From: Fictibacillus norfolkensis
GTDB taxonomy: Bacteria > Bacillota > Bacilli > Bacillales > Fictibacillaceae
Direction: 5' to 3'
Length of the DNA: 64,000 bases
NCBI RefSeq assembly: GCF_014836645.1
Contig: NZ_JACSQM010000010.1
Span: 1-64,000 of the forward strand
Notes under the pieces: generated by a model
Seen by the model: the letters and a program-made list of their open reading frames with translations, nothing else
What the model was told of the DNA's origin: nothing
Databases searched by the model: none
Made by a program: the position numbers and the translations under genes
Shown here: piece after piece, positions 33,241 to 42,078 of the stretch
Numbering within the stretch: the first letter of the stretch is position 1
Layout: each line of letters starts with the position of its first letter

Positions 33241-33836
33241 TATCTAGGTAATGAAAAGAACTTTCTGCTCTCGCTATAATTACCAGCTAATCGACCCAGT
33301 GGCTGTAACTTTTCTAAATCCACTTTATAGTTACCGAGGTAATAGTCATCATTAATATGATAGCGAACCATTCTTCCGATCACTAAATGATCGCTTCCAA
33401 GTTTGATGATCTGGTCTACCTGACATTCCATTTGGATAGGCGCTTCTTTTACTCGCTTTGGTTTGACGATGGTGCTATCCATTGTAGTAAGTCCCGCTGC
33501 ATTAAATTCATCTACATCACTTGGGAGATTTTCAGATGTTTTTTGCATCTCATTTCCCAAATATGATGGTACGACGTTAATAACAAACTCCTTTTGATTC
33601 CGAATATTTACAAGCGTGTCTTTTTCTGTGCCTTCTCTCTCACCCACGCCAGGTCCAATCGATATACAAAGCATAGGAGGGTTTCTAGACGCTACGTTAA
33701 AGAAACTAAAAGGCGCTAGATTTACAATACCATCTGTTGATATGGTCGATACCCAAGCAATAGGTCTTGGCACAACAGAACCAATCAAGAGTTTGTATAC
33801 GTCTTTTTCATTTAGCTCCTTTGGGTCAAATTGCAT
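33240..33836 (-). CDS. Flavin reductase-like FMN-binding split-barrel protein
   Basis: The 198-residue protein has SVVPRPIAWVSTISTDGIVN, SFFNVASRNPPMLCISIGPG and KDTLVNIRNQKEFVINVVPS, the FMN-binding split barrel of the flavin-reductase family. Relatives reduce flavin for monooxygenases or bind FMN only. It overlaps the 3' end of the MFS gene, so it is the last gene of the operon. The start at 33836 is preferred because gaggg is nine bases upstream; the ATG at 33842 is too close. Its role in the pathway is unclear. Confidence 0.8.
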   Translation of the reverse strand: MQFDPKELNEKDVYKLLIGSVVPRPIAWVSTISTDGIVNLAPFSFFNVASRNPPMLCISIGPGVGEREGTEKDTLVNIRNQKEFVINVVPSYLGNEMQKTSENLPSDVDEFNAAGLTTMDSTIVKPKRVKEAPIQMECQVDQIIKLGSDHLVIGRMVRYHINDDYYLGNYKVDLEKLQPLGRLAGNYSESRKFFSLPR

Positions 33837-35088
33837 GTTCATTCACCCTCGCTTTTTTGTTTTTATTTATTTGAAGCAGAACGATTAGGATCGCCATTAC
33901 AACACCTAATAAGCACGTTATGAATAACCATCCAGAAGAATAGTTTCCGTTTAAATCAACCATGAGTCCAAAGATTGGCGGAGCTGCCATGACACCGAGT
34001 GAACCAATCGTTATACTTAACCCGCTTGATATACCAGCTTGTTCTGGTGGAACGAGTTCACTTGCAAGATTCATCCAAATCCCGTTGAACCCAGACACAG
34101 CAAAACCGAAGACAGCTACGATTGGAACAAGAACTCCGAATGGCGTATGATTTGGCAGAAGCGCCATTGTCGTGCTAGCTATTGATGAAACAATCGCGAT
34201 GACAATGATAATGATTATTCGTTCTCCATTAAAAATCCTGTCGCTAATCACACCCCATGCTACCCTGCCAAATGATCCGAACGCTTCAGAAATAACGAGC
34301 AACAAACCGGATAGAAACAACGAAATTCCTAATTTTTCATAAGCGAAAAGAACAAGATATGTGTTCAAACACATCTGTGCTCCGTTAAGCCCGAGTGCAC
34401 TTAAACTGACGAGGAGCAATGACTTGTTACGAATCATCCCCCACATCGATCTATAAAATACTGACAACCTCTGCTTACTATTGTTTGCAGGAGCGTTCTC
34501 AGAGTCACGATAGTGGAAGAAAGATAGAATACCTGTTACGATCAGCAGCATTGCTGCACCGATCATCGCCGTTCGCCACCCGTATGAAACAGCTACAGGA
34601 AGTAAGATAACTGCTGAAAGTGCCGAACCTAGCGTTACCCCCATCTGTTTGATCCCCATCGCTGTGCCTCGCTGCGTTTGCGAGAACCAGTAGATGATGC
34701 CTCTATTAGAGACGGGATGCATCGCACCATAACCTAGACCACCTATTACGACGAAAAGGAGCATGGACCAAAAGTGGGTGAAAAATGTCGAGAGGATAAA
34801 CCCTGTTCCTAAACATGTCGACAGAACGAGGAGGAGTCTCCGAGATCCAACCCTGTCTACTAAGAATCCTGCAGGAATGGACGCTAATGCTTGTCCTAAA
34901 AAGAGACCCGCAGGGAGCATGCCGATCTGAGCTTTTGAAAGTGACAGATCAGCTCCAATCAATACACCAAGGGGGACTAAGCCTCTTCCGACAAAGGCAA
35001 CTAATACTTGAACAATCAATAGCCAAATTAACATCTGCCAGTGTGGCTCGATTAGCATTCGTTTCATATTCATAATCAAATTTGCCAT
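33826..35088 (-). CDS. MFS transporter in the catabolic operon
   Basis: The 420-residue protein has 12 transmembrane helices with signature loops FLVDRVGSRRLLLV and VISDRIFNGERI. The pattern is that of the organic-anion/dicarboxylate MFS group (cyanate, 2-oxoacid or 4-hydroxyphenylacetate-like) rather than drug efflux. It lies 29 bases after the sodium symporter gene, so the operon carries two transporters, for uptake or for uptake and product export. Substrate inferred only from context. Confidence 0.75.
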   Translation of the reverse strand: MANLIMNMKRMLIEPHWQMLIWLLIVQVLVAFVGRGLVPLGVLIGADLSLSKAQIGMLPAGLFLGQALASIPAGFLVDRVGSRRLLLVLSTCLGTGFILSTFFTHFWSMLLFVVIGGLGYGAMHPVSNRGIIYWFSQTQRGTAMGIKQMGVTLGSALSAVILLPVAVSYGWRTAMIGAAMLLIVTGILSFFHYRDSENAPANNSKQRLSVFYRSMWGMIRNKSLLLVSLSALGLNGAQMCLNTYLVLFAYEKLGISLFLSGLLLVISEAFGSFGRVAWGVISDRIFNGERIIIIIVIAIVSSIASTTMALLPNHTPFGVLVPIVAVFGFAVSGFNGIWMNLASELVPPEQAGISSGLSITIGSLGVMAAPPIFGLMVDLNGNYSSGWLFITCLLGVVMAILIVLLQINKNKKARVNEHAI

Positions 35089-35117
35089 GTTTACTTCAAC
35101 TCTTTTTGTCTATAGTA

Positions 35118-36626
35118 TTATGCCTTTAGCTCCAATACTGCTAACTCATCTTTCTTCAATGTTTGTTCCGATGATACTGGAACAAGAATGGAGCCGACTA
35201 CACAGACGATAAAGTTAAGAGTCAGCCCGAGAACGCCACCATGAATTCCGTATATGGTTTTATACCCAGTAAGTGTGAGCAGTCCCGCAAGAATCGCACC
35301 GAGAAGCATTCCCCAGAAAACCGGTTTTGCCGCGAGACGCTTCCAGTACAACCCGAGCACGAAACCTGGGAACACTTGCACGAGCAGCTCAAATTTCAAA
35401 ACAAAGATTTCATAAAGCGTTCCTGGAGGATTCCATGCAATCCATAAAAGAAAGAAGATCGCAATGATACCTCCGATTTTCCCGACCATCACTTTTCGAT
35501 GTTCTGATGCGTTAGGGCTGATAAACTTTCCGTAAACATCGTTTGATAACATAGATGAGAAACTTAATAGAACAGAGTCAGCGGTCGAGATGATTGCCGC
35601 TACTATTCCACCGAAGAAAATGATCATCATCCAATAATAAAAGCCATTGATCGCAGCGATCTTATTTGCCATTAACCCTACGAGCTGTTCAGATCCCGCT
35701 GCATCAAGTCCAGGAAAAAGCATGATTCCAACGATTCCGACAACAAATACAAGACCCGTTGTGATCGGCGGCATCCATGCCATTCGAGCGAATGATTTTT
35801 TCAGCGTCTTTTCACTTTGTGCTGAATAAATCCGCTGAACCGCATGTGGATAGATCGAGGCCCCTAGTCCAACGAGCACTAACATGCTAAACCAGTTCAC
35901 CGATACCTCCATTGCAGGCACACCTAGCTTATCGGGCTCGTTTGTGGCAATATACTTTGTTACTTCGGTAAAGTTTCCACCTACTAAATACAATGCACCA
36001 GCTAAGAATACAAATATTCCTATCATGAGCACGATTCCTTGCATAACATCAGTGAAGGCTACTGCCTTCATGCCTCCCATCCACTCATAAGCAAGCATGA
36101 CCAGTACGAATACAACAACAGCTATCTCATAAGGAATCGTTCCGCCAGTCATACCCGCTACCGCTTGTCCGATCGCGACCAATTGTTCTAATAGATAGTT
36201 TCCTAGCCCCCATAACATGAGAAAGATACTTAATAACGTTACGGCTTTCGACTTAAAACGAAATTCCAGCCAATCCGTAGGCGTTACGAAGTTCCTGCGC
36301 TTTGACACCACGTACAGTCTTGGTGCAAACAAAAGATAGATTCCGATGATGATCGTCATAAAGGAGATCGACTGCAGCCAAGAGAAACCTGTCCGGTATC
36401 CGGTCGGTGCATACCCAACAATGGTGTTTCCACTGTACTGCGTCGCATAGAGAGTAAAGAATAACGCGATGAATCCTAGATTTCGTCCTGCCAAATAATA
36501 ACCTGAAAGACTATGATGCAGGTTCGAGTCCCCTTTACCAGAGAAATACCCGATTAATAGCATAACTATCGCGAATACACTTAATATGATGATGCCGTCC
36601 ATACCGGCAAACGTTAAATTATCCAT
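35118..36626 (-). CDS. Sodium:solute symporter (SSS family)
   Basis: The 502-residue protein has 13 predicted transmembrane helices and the SSS hallmarks: GYYLAGRNLGFIALFFTLYA near the N-terminus, RRNFVTPTDWLEFRF, and FFGGIVAAIISTADSVLLSF in the middle. SSS transporters use the Na+ gradient to import small solutes. Its start overlaps the DUF3311 gene by eight bases, a fixed association in several bacteria. With the CoA-transferase and hydro-lyase genes upstream, a carboxylate substrate is likely but not shown. Confidence 0.85.
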   Translation of the reverse strand: MDNLTFAGMDGIIILSVFAIVMLLIGYFSGKGDSNLHHSLSGYYLAGRNLGFIALFFTLYATQYSGNTIVGYAPTGYRTGFSWLQSISFMTIIIGIYLLFAPRLYVVSKRRNFVTPTDWLEFRFKSKAVTLLSIFLMLWGLGNYLLEQLVAIGQAVAGMTGGTIPYEIAVVVFVLVMLAYEWMGGMKAVAFTDVMQGIVLMIGIFVFLAGALYLVGGNFTEVTKYIATNEPDKLGVPAMEVSVNWFSMLVLVGLGASIYPHAVQRIYSAQSEKTLKKSFARMAWMPPITTGLVFVVGIVGIMLFPGLDAAGSEQLVGLMANKIAAINGFYYWMMIIFFGGIVAAIISTADSVLLSFSSMLSNDVYGKFISPNASEHRKVMVGKIGGIIAIFFLLWIAWNPPGTLYEIFVLKFELLVQVFPGFVLGLYWKRLAAKPVFWGMLLGAILAGLLTLTGYKTIYGIHGGVLGLTLNFIVCVVGSILVPVSSEQTLKKDELAVLELKA

Positions 36627-36885
36627 GCTTGACCTCCTCCTCTCTCTTTGCCGCTTCTTCTTCCTCTTCCACGATGTTCCATTGTGAGATGCAAAGCCAG
36701 CTCAAGTAAGCTCCCATAACAAGGGTGAAGAATGTAGAGATGAACGCCCAAAGTGGAAAACCGAAGATGAACGGTTCCACTGCACCTTCAGGAAAATACC
36801 ACGGGACGATTAGTACAACATTGATGAAGAGTAAGACCCATATCCACTTTTTGCGGATCGGTTCTTTGATAGACTTGGTTTTCAT
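36619..36885 (-). CDS. DUF3311-type small membrane partner of the symporter
   Basis: An 88-residue protein with two transmembrane helices (WIWVLLFINVVLIVPWYFPE and FGFPLWAFISTFFTLVMGAY) and a glutamate-rich tail (EEEEEAAKREEEV). DUF3311 proteins precede SSS transporters in many genomes and probably help assembly or energise transport. The stop overlaps the symporter start by eight bases. Ribosome site aaaggaggg seven bases before its ATG. Confidence 0.8.
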   Translation of the reverse strand: MKTKSIKEPIRKKWIWVLLFINVVLIVPWYFPEGAVEPFIFGFPLWAFISTFFTLVMGAYLSWLCISQWNIVEEEEEAAKREEEVKHG

Positions 36886-36952
36886 AAAATTACCCTCCTT
36901 TTAACTTTTGAGTTCCTTGGAGCTGATAATCTATGATGCAAAGCTTAGTGTG

Positions 36953-37570
36953 TCAGATTGAACCGTGTTCTAATTTGTAATAGATGCGGTGACGATCTTC
37001 AAAGCTATCAATCTTGCTTTGATGTTCGAGCGTAGAACCAATTTCATCGAGCCCTTTTAGCAATAACCTTTTCCGATAAGGAGTCACTTCGAAATGCGCT
37101 TGAAATTCATGGGAATCAGTAACTGTCTGATTCTCTAGATCGACGGTGACTTCATAACCTGATTTCGTTGTTACGAGCTGAAACAGTTGGTTGATTTGGT
37201 CTTCAGAAAGAACGATCGGCAACATTCCGTTTTTAAAGCAGTTGTTATAAAAAATGTCCGCAAATGATGGCGCGATGATTACTTGAAATCCATAATCGGC
37301 TAATGTCCAAGGTGCGTGTTCACGAGACGAACCACAGCCGAAGTTCTTCCTCCCAAGCAGAATGGACGAACCCTTATAACGTGGTTCATTTAAGACAAAA
37401 TCCTGTCTTTCCTCTCCGTCCTCAAACCGCCAATCATAGAACAGAAACTGGCCATAGCCTGTTCGCTCTGTTCGTTTCAGAAACTGTTTTGGAATGATTG
37501 CATCCGTATCGACGTTATCCACATCAAGGGGTGCAACGGTACCTGTTAATGATGTAAATGGCTTCACCAT
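36953..37570 (-). CDS. LeuD-like hydro-lyase small subunit
   Basis: The 205-residue protein is homologous to the small (swivel) subunit of isopropylmalate isomerase: [60 protein letters not shown]. It pairs with the LeuC-like large subunit encoded just upstream, overlapping by seven bases. There is no leuA or leuB here; the neighbours are a CoA-transferase and a C-C lyase, so the enzyme may hydrate or isomerise a branched dicarboxylate such as citraconate or mesaconate. It could instead be a second leucine enzyme. Confidence 0.85.
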   Translation of the reverse strand: MVKPFTSLTGTVAPLDVDNVDTDAIIPKQFLKRTERTGYGQFLFYDWRFEDGEERQDFVLNEPRYKGSSILLGRKNFGCGSSREHAPWTLADYGFQVIIAPSFADIFYNNCFKNGMLPIVLSEDQINQLFQLVTTKSGYEVTVDLENQTVTDSHEFQAHFEVTPYRKRLLLKGLDEIGSTLEHQSKIDSFEDRHRIYYKLEHGSI

Positions 37571-38991
37571 GAGCGCACCTCCTCACGTTCTCTTGTGACC
37601 CAATTTCGAACGTCCACAAAATGCCCTGTAATCGCAGCCGCTGCAGCCATCTCAGGACTAACAAGATGTGTGCGTGCTCCCTTTCCTTGCCTGCCTTCAA
37701 AATTTCGGTTTGACGTAGATGCGCAACGTTCACCTTCCAATACAATATCTTCATTCATCCCGAGACACATGCTGCAGCCTGATTCACGCCAATCAAAGCC
37801 AGCCTTTATAAAAATTTGATCTATGCCTTCTTCCTCCGCTTGCCGTTTCACCCTTTGCGATCCTGGCACAACAAGTGCTGTAACAGAATCAGCTACTTTG
37901 TAACCGCTTACGATTTTAGCCGCTTTTCGGAGGTCTTCGATACGGCTGTTCGTGCATGAACCGATGAACACCTTATCAAGTTTAACTTCTTCAAAAGGCG
38001 TATTAGATGATACCCCCATGTATTGTAGAGATTTTTCTCCTGCTTTTCTTTGGTCGAAAGGAAGGCTATCTATTGACGGAACCACATCTGTAATCCCTGC
38101 TACTTGACCCGGATTCGTTCCCCACGTGACTTGAGGCACGACAACACTCACATCAAAGTCCACCGTCTTATCAAAAACGGCATCATCATCTGTGTACAAT
38201 GACCTCCATTCTATAAGTGCGTCATCCCAAAGCTCGTCTTTTGGTGCGTACTTCTTATTCTTTATATAGTTAAACGTGACGTCGTCCGGCTGGATTAGAC
38301 CCGCTCGTGCACCCATCTCGATTGACATGTTGCATACAGTCATTCTTTCTTCCATCGTTAAGTGACGAATGACTTCTCCTCGGTATTCAATCACATACCC
38401 TGTCGCAAAATCGTGACCAAGCTTTCCGATCAGAGACAAAATCAGATCTTTTGCGGACGTTCCTTTTGGAAGTTCTCCTTCGATATTGATCGCCAGTGTC
38501 TTTGCCTTATCTTGTTTCAGCGTCTGTGTAGCGAGAACGTGTTCCACTTCACTCGTTCCGATTCCAAAAGCAAGTGCACCGAAAGCACCATGTGTGGATG
38601 TATGACTGTCTCCACATACAATCGTCTGACCGGGCTGTGTGATCCCTAGTTCAGGCGCTATCACATGGACGATTCCTTGATGCTCACTAGTGAGATCAAA
38701 CAATCGGATACCAAAGTCATGGCAGTTCTCTTCTAACGTTCTTACTTGCTTTTTCGCCACGTCATCCCGAAACGGTATCGAACGATCTGTTGTCGGAATG
38801 CTATGGTCCATCGTTGCTACGGTTAAGTCTGGTCTCCGGACATGTCTATTGTTCAGCCTGAGCCCTTCGAACGCTTGCGGTGATGTTACTTCGTGGATAA
38901 GATGCAGATCAATGTACAAAATTGAAGGCTGATCTTCTCCTGAATAAACCACATGTTTGTCGTAAATTTTATCGTATAGTGTTTTCCCCAT
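37564..38991 (-). CDS. LeuC-like hydro-lyase large subunit
   Basis: The 475-residue protein is a full-length aconitase-superfamily large subunit: [40 protein letters not shown], and the cluster-binding cysteines in FIGSCTNSR and [11 protein letters not shown]. It needs a [4Fe-4S] cluster and the small subunit encoded downstream. It matches bacterial LeuC closely, yet it sits between a class III CoA-transferase gene and transporter genes. Substrate range beyond isopropylmalate is inferred from context. Ribosome site ggaggaaaa. Confidence 0.85.
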   Translation of the reverse strand: MGKTLYDKIYDKHVVYSGEDQPSILYIDLHLIHEVTSPQAFEGLRLNNRHVRRPDLTVATMDHSIPTTDRSIPFRDDVAKKQVRTLEENCHDFGIRLFDLTSEHQGIVHVIAPELGITQPGQTIVCGDSHTSTHGAFGALAFGIGTSEVEHVLATQTLKQDKAKTLAINIEGELPKGTSAKDLILSLIGKLGHDFATGYVIEYRGEVIRHLTMEERMTVCNMSIEMGARAGLIQPDDVTFNYIKNKKYAPKDELWDDALIEWRSLYTDDDAVFDKTVDFDVSVVVPQVTWGTNPGQVAGITDVVPSIDSLPFDQRKAGEKSLQYMGVSSNTPFEEVKLDKVFIGSCTNSRIEDLRKAAKIVSGYKVADSVTALVVPGSQRVKRQAEEEGIDQIFIKAGFDWRESGCSMCLGMNEDIVLEGERCASTSNRNFEGRQGKGARTHLVSPEMAAAAAITGHFVDVRNWVTREREEVRSW

Positions 38992-39012
38992 TATGTTTTC
39001 CTCCTTCCTTTT

Positions 39013-40212
39013 TTAGATGACGTTCGTTTCTTTCAACCTTTGAATTTCGTTCTCGCTGTATCCGAGCCAATCTCGATATACTTCTTCATTATGCTTACCC
39101 ATCACTTCAGGACCGACATGCTTTACTTTTCCTGGAGTACGGCTTAGTTTCGGTACGATACCTGGCATCGAGAAGTCACCGAGTTCTGGATGTTCGATGT
39201 TCAAGATCATCTCGCGTTCTTTATAATGAGGATCTTCTAAGATCTCTTTTGCTGTATAGATCAACCCGGATGGAACGCCTTTTTCATCTAAAATATCTAA
39301 CGCATCTTGGGCGTCCATCGATTTCGTCCAATCTTCAATCAGCATGTCGAGCACCTTCATGTTCTCGCCTCGTGCATGATGGGTCGCAAAACGCGGATCA
39401 TCGGCAAGATACGGCTCTCCCATGGCTTCACATAACCGGCGGAACACACCGTCTGCATTCGCCCCAATTACGATGTACGTCTTATCTTTCGTAAAATAAA
39501 TGTTTGAAGGTGCGACACCTGGGAGAATGTTGCCCATGCGTTCGCGGATATAGCCGGCAAACAGATAATCTGGAATCAGACTTTCCATAACTGAGAAAAC
39601 CGATTCATAAAGAGCTGTGTCTACCACCTGCCCCACTCCTGAACGCTCTCTTTCGTGGATAGCGACTAAACAGCCGATCGTTGAAAAGAGTGCAGCGAGC
39701 GTGTCCCCAATGGATACTCCGATTCGTGACGGCGGCCGATCTGGGAAACCAGTGACATTACGCAGTCCACCCATCGCTTCTCCGACACTTCCGAAACCAG
39801 CGCGATGTTTGTAAGGTCCAGTCTGTCCGTATCCGGATGTCCGGACCATAATGAGCTTCGGATTGATTTCAGATAACACTTCATAGGAGATGTTCCACTT
39901 CTCCATCGTTCCCGGTCTGAAATTCTCGATGATTACGTCAGCGTCTTTGACCATCTCTTTTAGGATGGACTGACCCTCTTCGACCCTTAAGTTTAGCGTG
40001 ACGGACTTTTTGTTACGTGACTGAATCGGCCACCATAGTCCGACGCCGTCCTTGGACTGTCCCCAGTTTCTCATCGGATCTGATTTTCCAGGGGGTTCCA
40101 CCTTAATAACTTCAGCACCAAAGTCCGCGAGAAGTCTTCCCGAAAAAGGTCCGGCCAAAAGTGTTCCAAGCTCGATTACACGAATGTTTTCTAAAGGAAG
40201 TTGATCGGACAT
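39013..40212 (-). CDS. Class III CoA-transferase (CaiB/BaiF family)
   Basis: The 399-residue protein has the family pattern: RVIELGTLLAGPFSGRLLAD, FGAEVIKVEPPGKSDPMRNW, NKKSVTLNLRVEEGQ, ADVIIENFRPGTMEKW and a catalytic Asp in SIGDTLAALFSTIG. Class III enzymes move CoA between acyl groups (for example succinyl-CoA to citramalate or itaconate). It is the first gene of the operon, starting after ggagggataac; earlier in-frame starts lack a site. It would activate the acid that the lyase cleaves. Confidence 0.88.
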   Translation of the reverse strand: MSDQLPLENIRVIELGTLLAGPFSGRLLADFGAEVIKVEPPGKSDPMRNWGQSKDGVGLWWPIQSRNKKSVTLNLRVEEGQSILKEMVKDADVIIENFRPGTMEKWNISYEVLSEINPKLIMVRTSGYGQTGPYKHRAGFGSVGEAMGGLRNVTGFPDRPPSRIGVSIGDTLAALFSTIGCLVAIHERERSGVGQVVDTALYESVFSVMESLIPDYLFAGYIRERMGNILPGVAPSNIYFTKDKTYIVIGANADGVFRRLCEAMGEPYLADDPRFATHHARGENMKVLDMLIEDWTKSMDAQDALDILDEKGVPSGLIYTAKEILEDPHYKEREMILNIEHPELGDFSMPGIVPKLSRTPGKVKHVGPEVMGKHNEEVYRDWLGYSENEIQRLKETNVI

Positions 40213-40269
40213 GTTATCCCTCCATTGCATTATTTTTATAATAATCATAATTTTCTTAATATTTATATC

Positions 40270-40298
40270 AAATTAACGCTTTGTATACAAACAGTCAA
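40270..40298 (-). promoter_or_regulatory. Operon promoter with TTTGTATACAAA operator
   Basis: On the minus strand TTGACT (40298-40293) and TAATTT (40275-40270) are spaced 17 bases. The perfect 12-bp palindrome TTTGTATACAAA (40280-40291) lies between them, so a bound regulator would block the CoA-transferase operon. The GntR/FCD regulator encoded divergently is the probable binder. Confidence 0.75.
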
Positions 40299-40379
40299 TG
40301 GGTAATTTTGATTTTATTTTAAAAACTTCTACAAACCCTTGATTTTACTGAACTCAAAATATTAGTTTTCAGAAAATTA

Positions 40380-40408
40380 TTGCAACTCATTTTATGTTTG
40401 TATACAAT
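40380..40408 (+). promoter_or_regulatory. gntR promoter with second TTTGTATACAAT operator
   Basis: TTGCAA (40380-40385) and TACAAT (40403-40408) are spaced 17 bases. TTTGTATACAAT (40397-40408) overlaps the -10 and matches 11 of 12 positions of the operator at 40280. This fits autoregulation by the GntR protein. Confidence 0.7.
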
Positions 40409-40429
40409 ACGATTAAGGAGTGGTTATAT

Positions 40430-41104
40430 ATGGATGCCTATAAATATATAAAAGAAGCTATCATACACGGAAAATACGAGCCTGGGATGAGGCTTGGAGA
40501 GGAGTCTCTCGCGAAAGAGCTAAGCTTGAGCAGAACTCCGATCAGAGAAGCGATTAAGCAGCTGGAATCAGAAGGTCTTGTGATTCCTTTAAAGCGCGGC
40601 GTGAGTGTACGTAACTTTACACGCGAAGACATTCAGCAAATCTATGACCTTCGTACACTCTTAGAAGGATACGCGGCAAGCCAGGCTGCTCTTCACCGTA
40701 CAGAGGAAGATATCGAAAACATGAAAGAAGCAAATTCACGATACGAAGAAGCGATTGAGCGCTATAAGGAAGCAGACCTAGATTCTATTAAAGAGATCGT
40801 GAACTTTAACCAGCAGTTTCATGAAGCTATCATTTCAGCATGCAACAACCCCCACATCTACTTTCATCTATCAAAAGTAGTCGTAGTACCTCTGGTGTTC
40901 CGTTCGTTCTATTGGTATGAATCATTTGAACTGAAGCGTTCTTTAGAGGTTCATAAAACGATTCTTTCATCGATTCAAAATCAGGATTCAGAACGCGCAC
41001 GGGTTGCGATGACTGAGCACATCTATCAAGGTCGTGATCAAGTCCTTGCTCATCTGGAGGAAATAAAAAAAATCCATGTATTGAAGGAGGATACTCATGA
41101 TTGA
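40430..41104 (+). CDS. GntR/FCD-family transcriptional regulator
   Basis: The 224-residue protein has an N-terminal winged helix (SLAKELSLSRTPIREAIKQL and ESEGLVIPLKRGVSVRNFTR) and a C-terminal FCD all-helical ligand domain (FNQQFHEAIISACNNPHIYF with the metal-binding Asp/His pattern). FCD domains sense carboxylates such as citrate, lactate or oxo-acids. It is divergent from the catabolic operon and its stop overlaps the lyase gene. The start at 40430 has aaggag nine bases upstream. Confidence 0.85.
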   Translation: MDAYKYIKEAIIHGKYEPGMRLGEESLAKELSLSRTPIREAIKQLESEGLVIPLKRGVSVRNFTREDIQQIYDLRTLLEGYAASQAALHRTEEDIENMKEANSRYEEAIERYKEADLDSIKEIVNFNQQFHEAIISACNNPHIYFHLSKVVVVPLVFRSFYWYESFELKRSLEVHKTILSSIQNQDSERARVAMTEHIYQGRDQVLAHLEEIKKIHVLKEDTHD

Positions 41105-41978
41105 AATCTGTGAAGTAGGACCACGCGACGGTCTTCAGAACGAACCAAAGCTCGTCTCTACGGAAACAAAGGTTGAACTCATCAAGAAGCTCATAGACTC
41201 TGGCATCAGAATCATTGAAGCTGTATCATTCGTGAACAAAAAAGTCGTCCCTCAGATGGCAGATGCCGAAGAAGTAATGCGTCTCGTTCCGAAACGTGAT
41301 GATGTTCGTTATGCAGGACTTGTCCTAAGCCGATCAGGTCTTGAACGTGCGCTACATACAGACGTAGACTTCCTTCATGTCGTCACAACAACAAGTGACT
41401 CTTTTAATCTACGAAATGCTAAACGAACGGTGGACCAGGCAGTTGAGGAACTGACGAAGGTCATCGAGGAAGGTGCAACTTCAAAAGGAGTGGCTGGTGT
41501 GCTCGGAACCGCATTCGGATGTCCGTTTGAAGGTGAAGTTCCGCTCTCTAAAGTTTTAAATGTTGCGGAATCATTCTTAAAAGCTGGGTGTACCGAGATC
41601 ACACTTGCAGACACGACTGGAATGGCTAATCCCCTGCAAGTTCAAAACGTCGTTTCAGCCTTTCAGCAAGAATTCGGTAAAGAACTAACACTCGGACTTC
41701 ACTTCCATAACACGCGAGGACTGGGATTAGCCAACATTCTTGCCGGCTATCAAGCTGGTGTCACCCGCTTTGATTCATCAATCGGTGGATTAGGGGGTTG
41801 TCCGTTCGCACCTAAAGCTGTAGGTAATGTATGTACTGAGGATATGATTAACATGTTTAGAGGGATGAATGTGGAGACAGGGGCAGACCTAAAGAGTTTG
41901 GTAGAAGCAGCTAAGTGGCTAGAACATAGTATGGAACGGCAGTTGGATGGTATGTTGATGAAGGTAGGAATTGCCTAG
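41097..41978 (+). CDS. HMG-CoA lyase-family C-C lyase
   Basis: The 293-residue TIM-barrel enzyme has ICEVGPRDGLQNEP (metal Asp), GAVSFVNKKVVPQMADAEEV-like N-terminal part, LHFHNTRGLGLANI (metal His pair) and the signature GLGGCPFAPKAVGN with the catalytic Cys. HMG-CoA lyase cleaves 3-hydroxy-3-methylglutaryl-CoA to acetyl-CoA and acetoacetate; relatives cleave other branched 3-hydroxyacyl-CoA thioesters. Beside CoA-transferase and LeuCD genes it may cleave citramalyl-CoA to acetyl-CoA and pyruvate. It overlaps gntR by eight bases. Confidence 0.85.
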   Translation: MIEICEVGPRDGLQNEPKLVSTETKVELIKKLIDSGIRIIEAVSFVNKKVVPQMADAEEVMRLVPKRDDVRYAGLVLSRSGLERALHTDVDFLHVVTTTSDSFNLRNAKRTVDQAVEELTKVIEEGATSKGVAGVLGTAFGCPFEGEVPLSKVLNVAESFLKAGCTEITLADTTGMANPLQVQNVVSAFQQEFGKELTLGLHFHNTRGLGLANILAGYQAGVTRFDSSIGGLGGCPFAPKAVGNVCTEDMINMFRGMNVETGADLKSLVEAAKWLEHSMERQLDGMLMKVGIA

Positions 41979-42016
41979 TTCCCCTTAATAAATACCACTC
42001 GTGAGAACGGATGGTC

Positions 42017-42043
42017 AGGCTGTTGAGAAACTCTCGACAGCCT
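42017..42043 (+). terminator. Hairpin after the lyase gene, weak terminator
   Basis: aggctgttgag and ctctcgacagcct can pair with small interruptions. No clear T-run follows, so termination may be inefficient. Confidence 0.4.
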
Positions 42044-42078
42044 AAGCTTAAGGATAATTATTCTTTTAACCTTACCTT

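Noticed and set aside
36953..38991. LeuC/LeuD genes as ordinary leucine biosynthesis
   Set aside because: They are neighbours of a CoA-transferase, C-C lyase and transporters, and leuA/leuB are absent. A dual role cannot be excluded, so no leu symbol was assigned.
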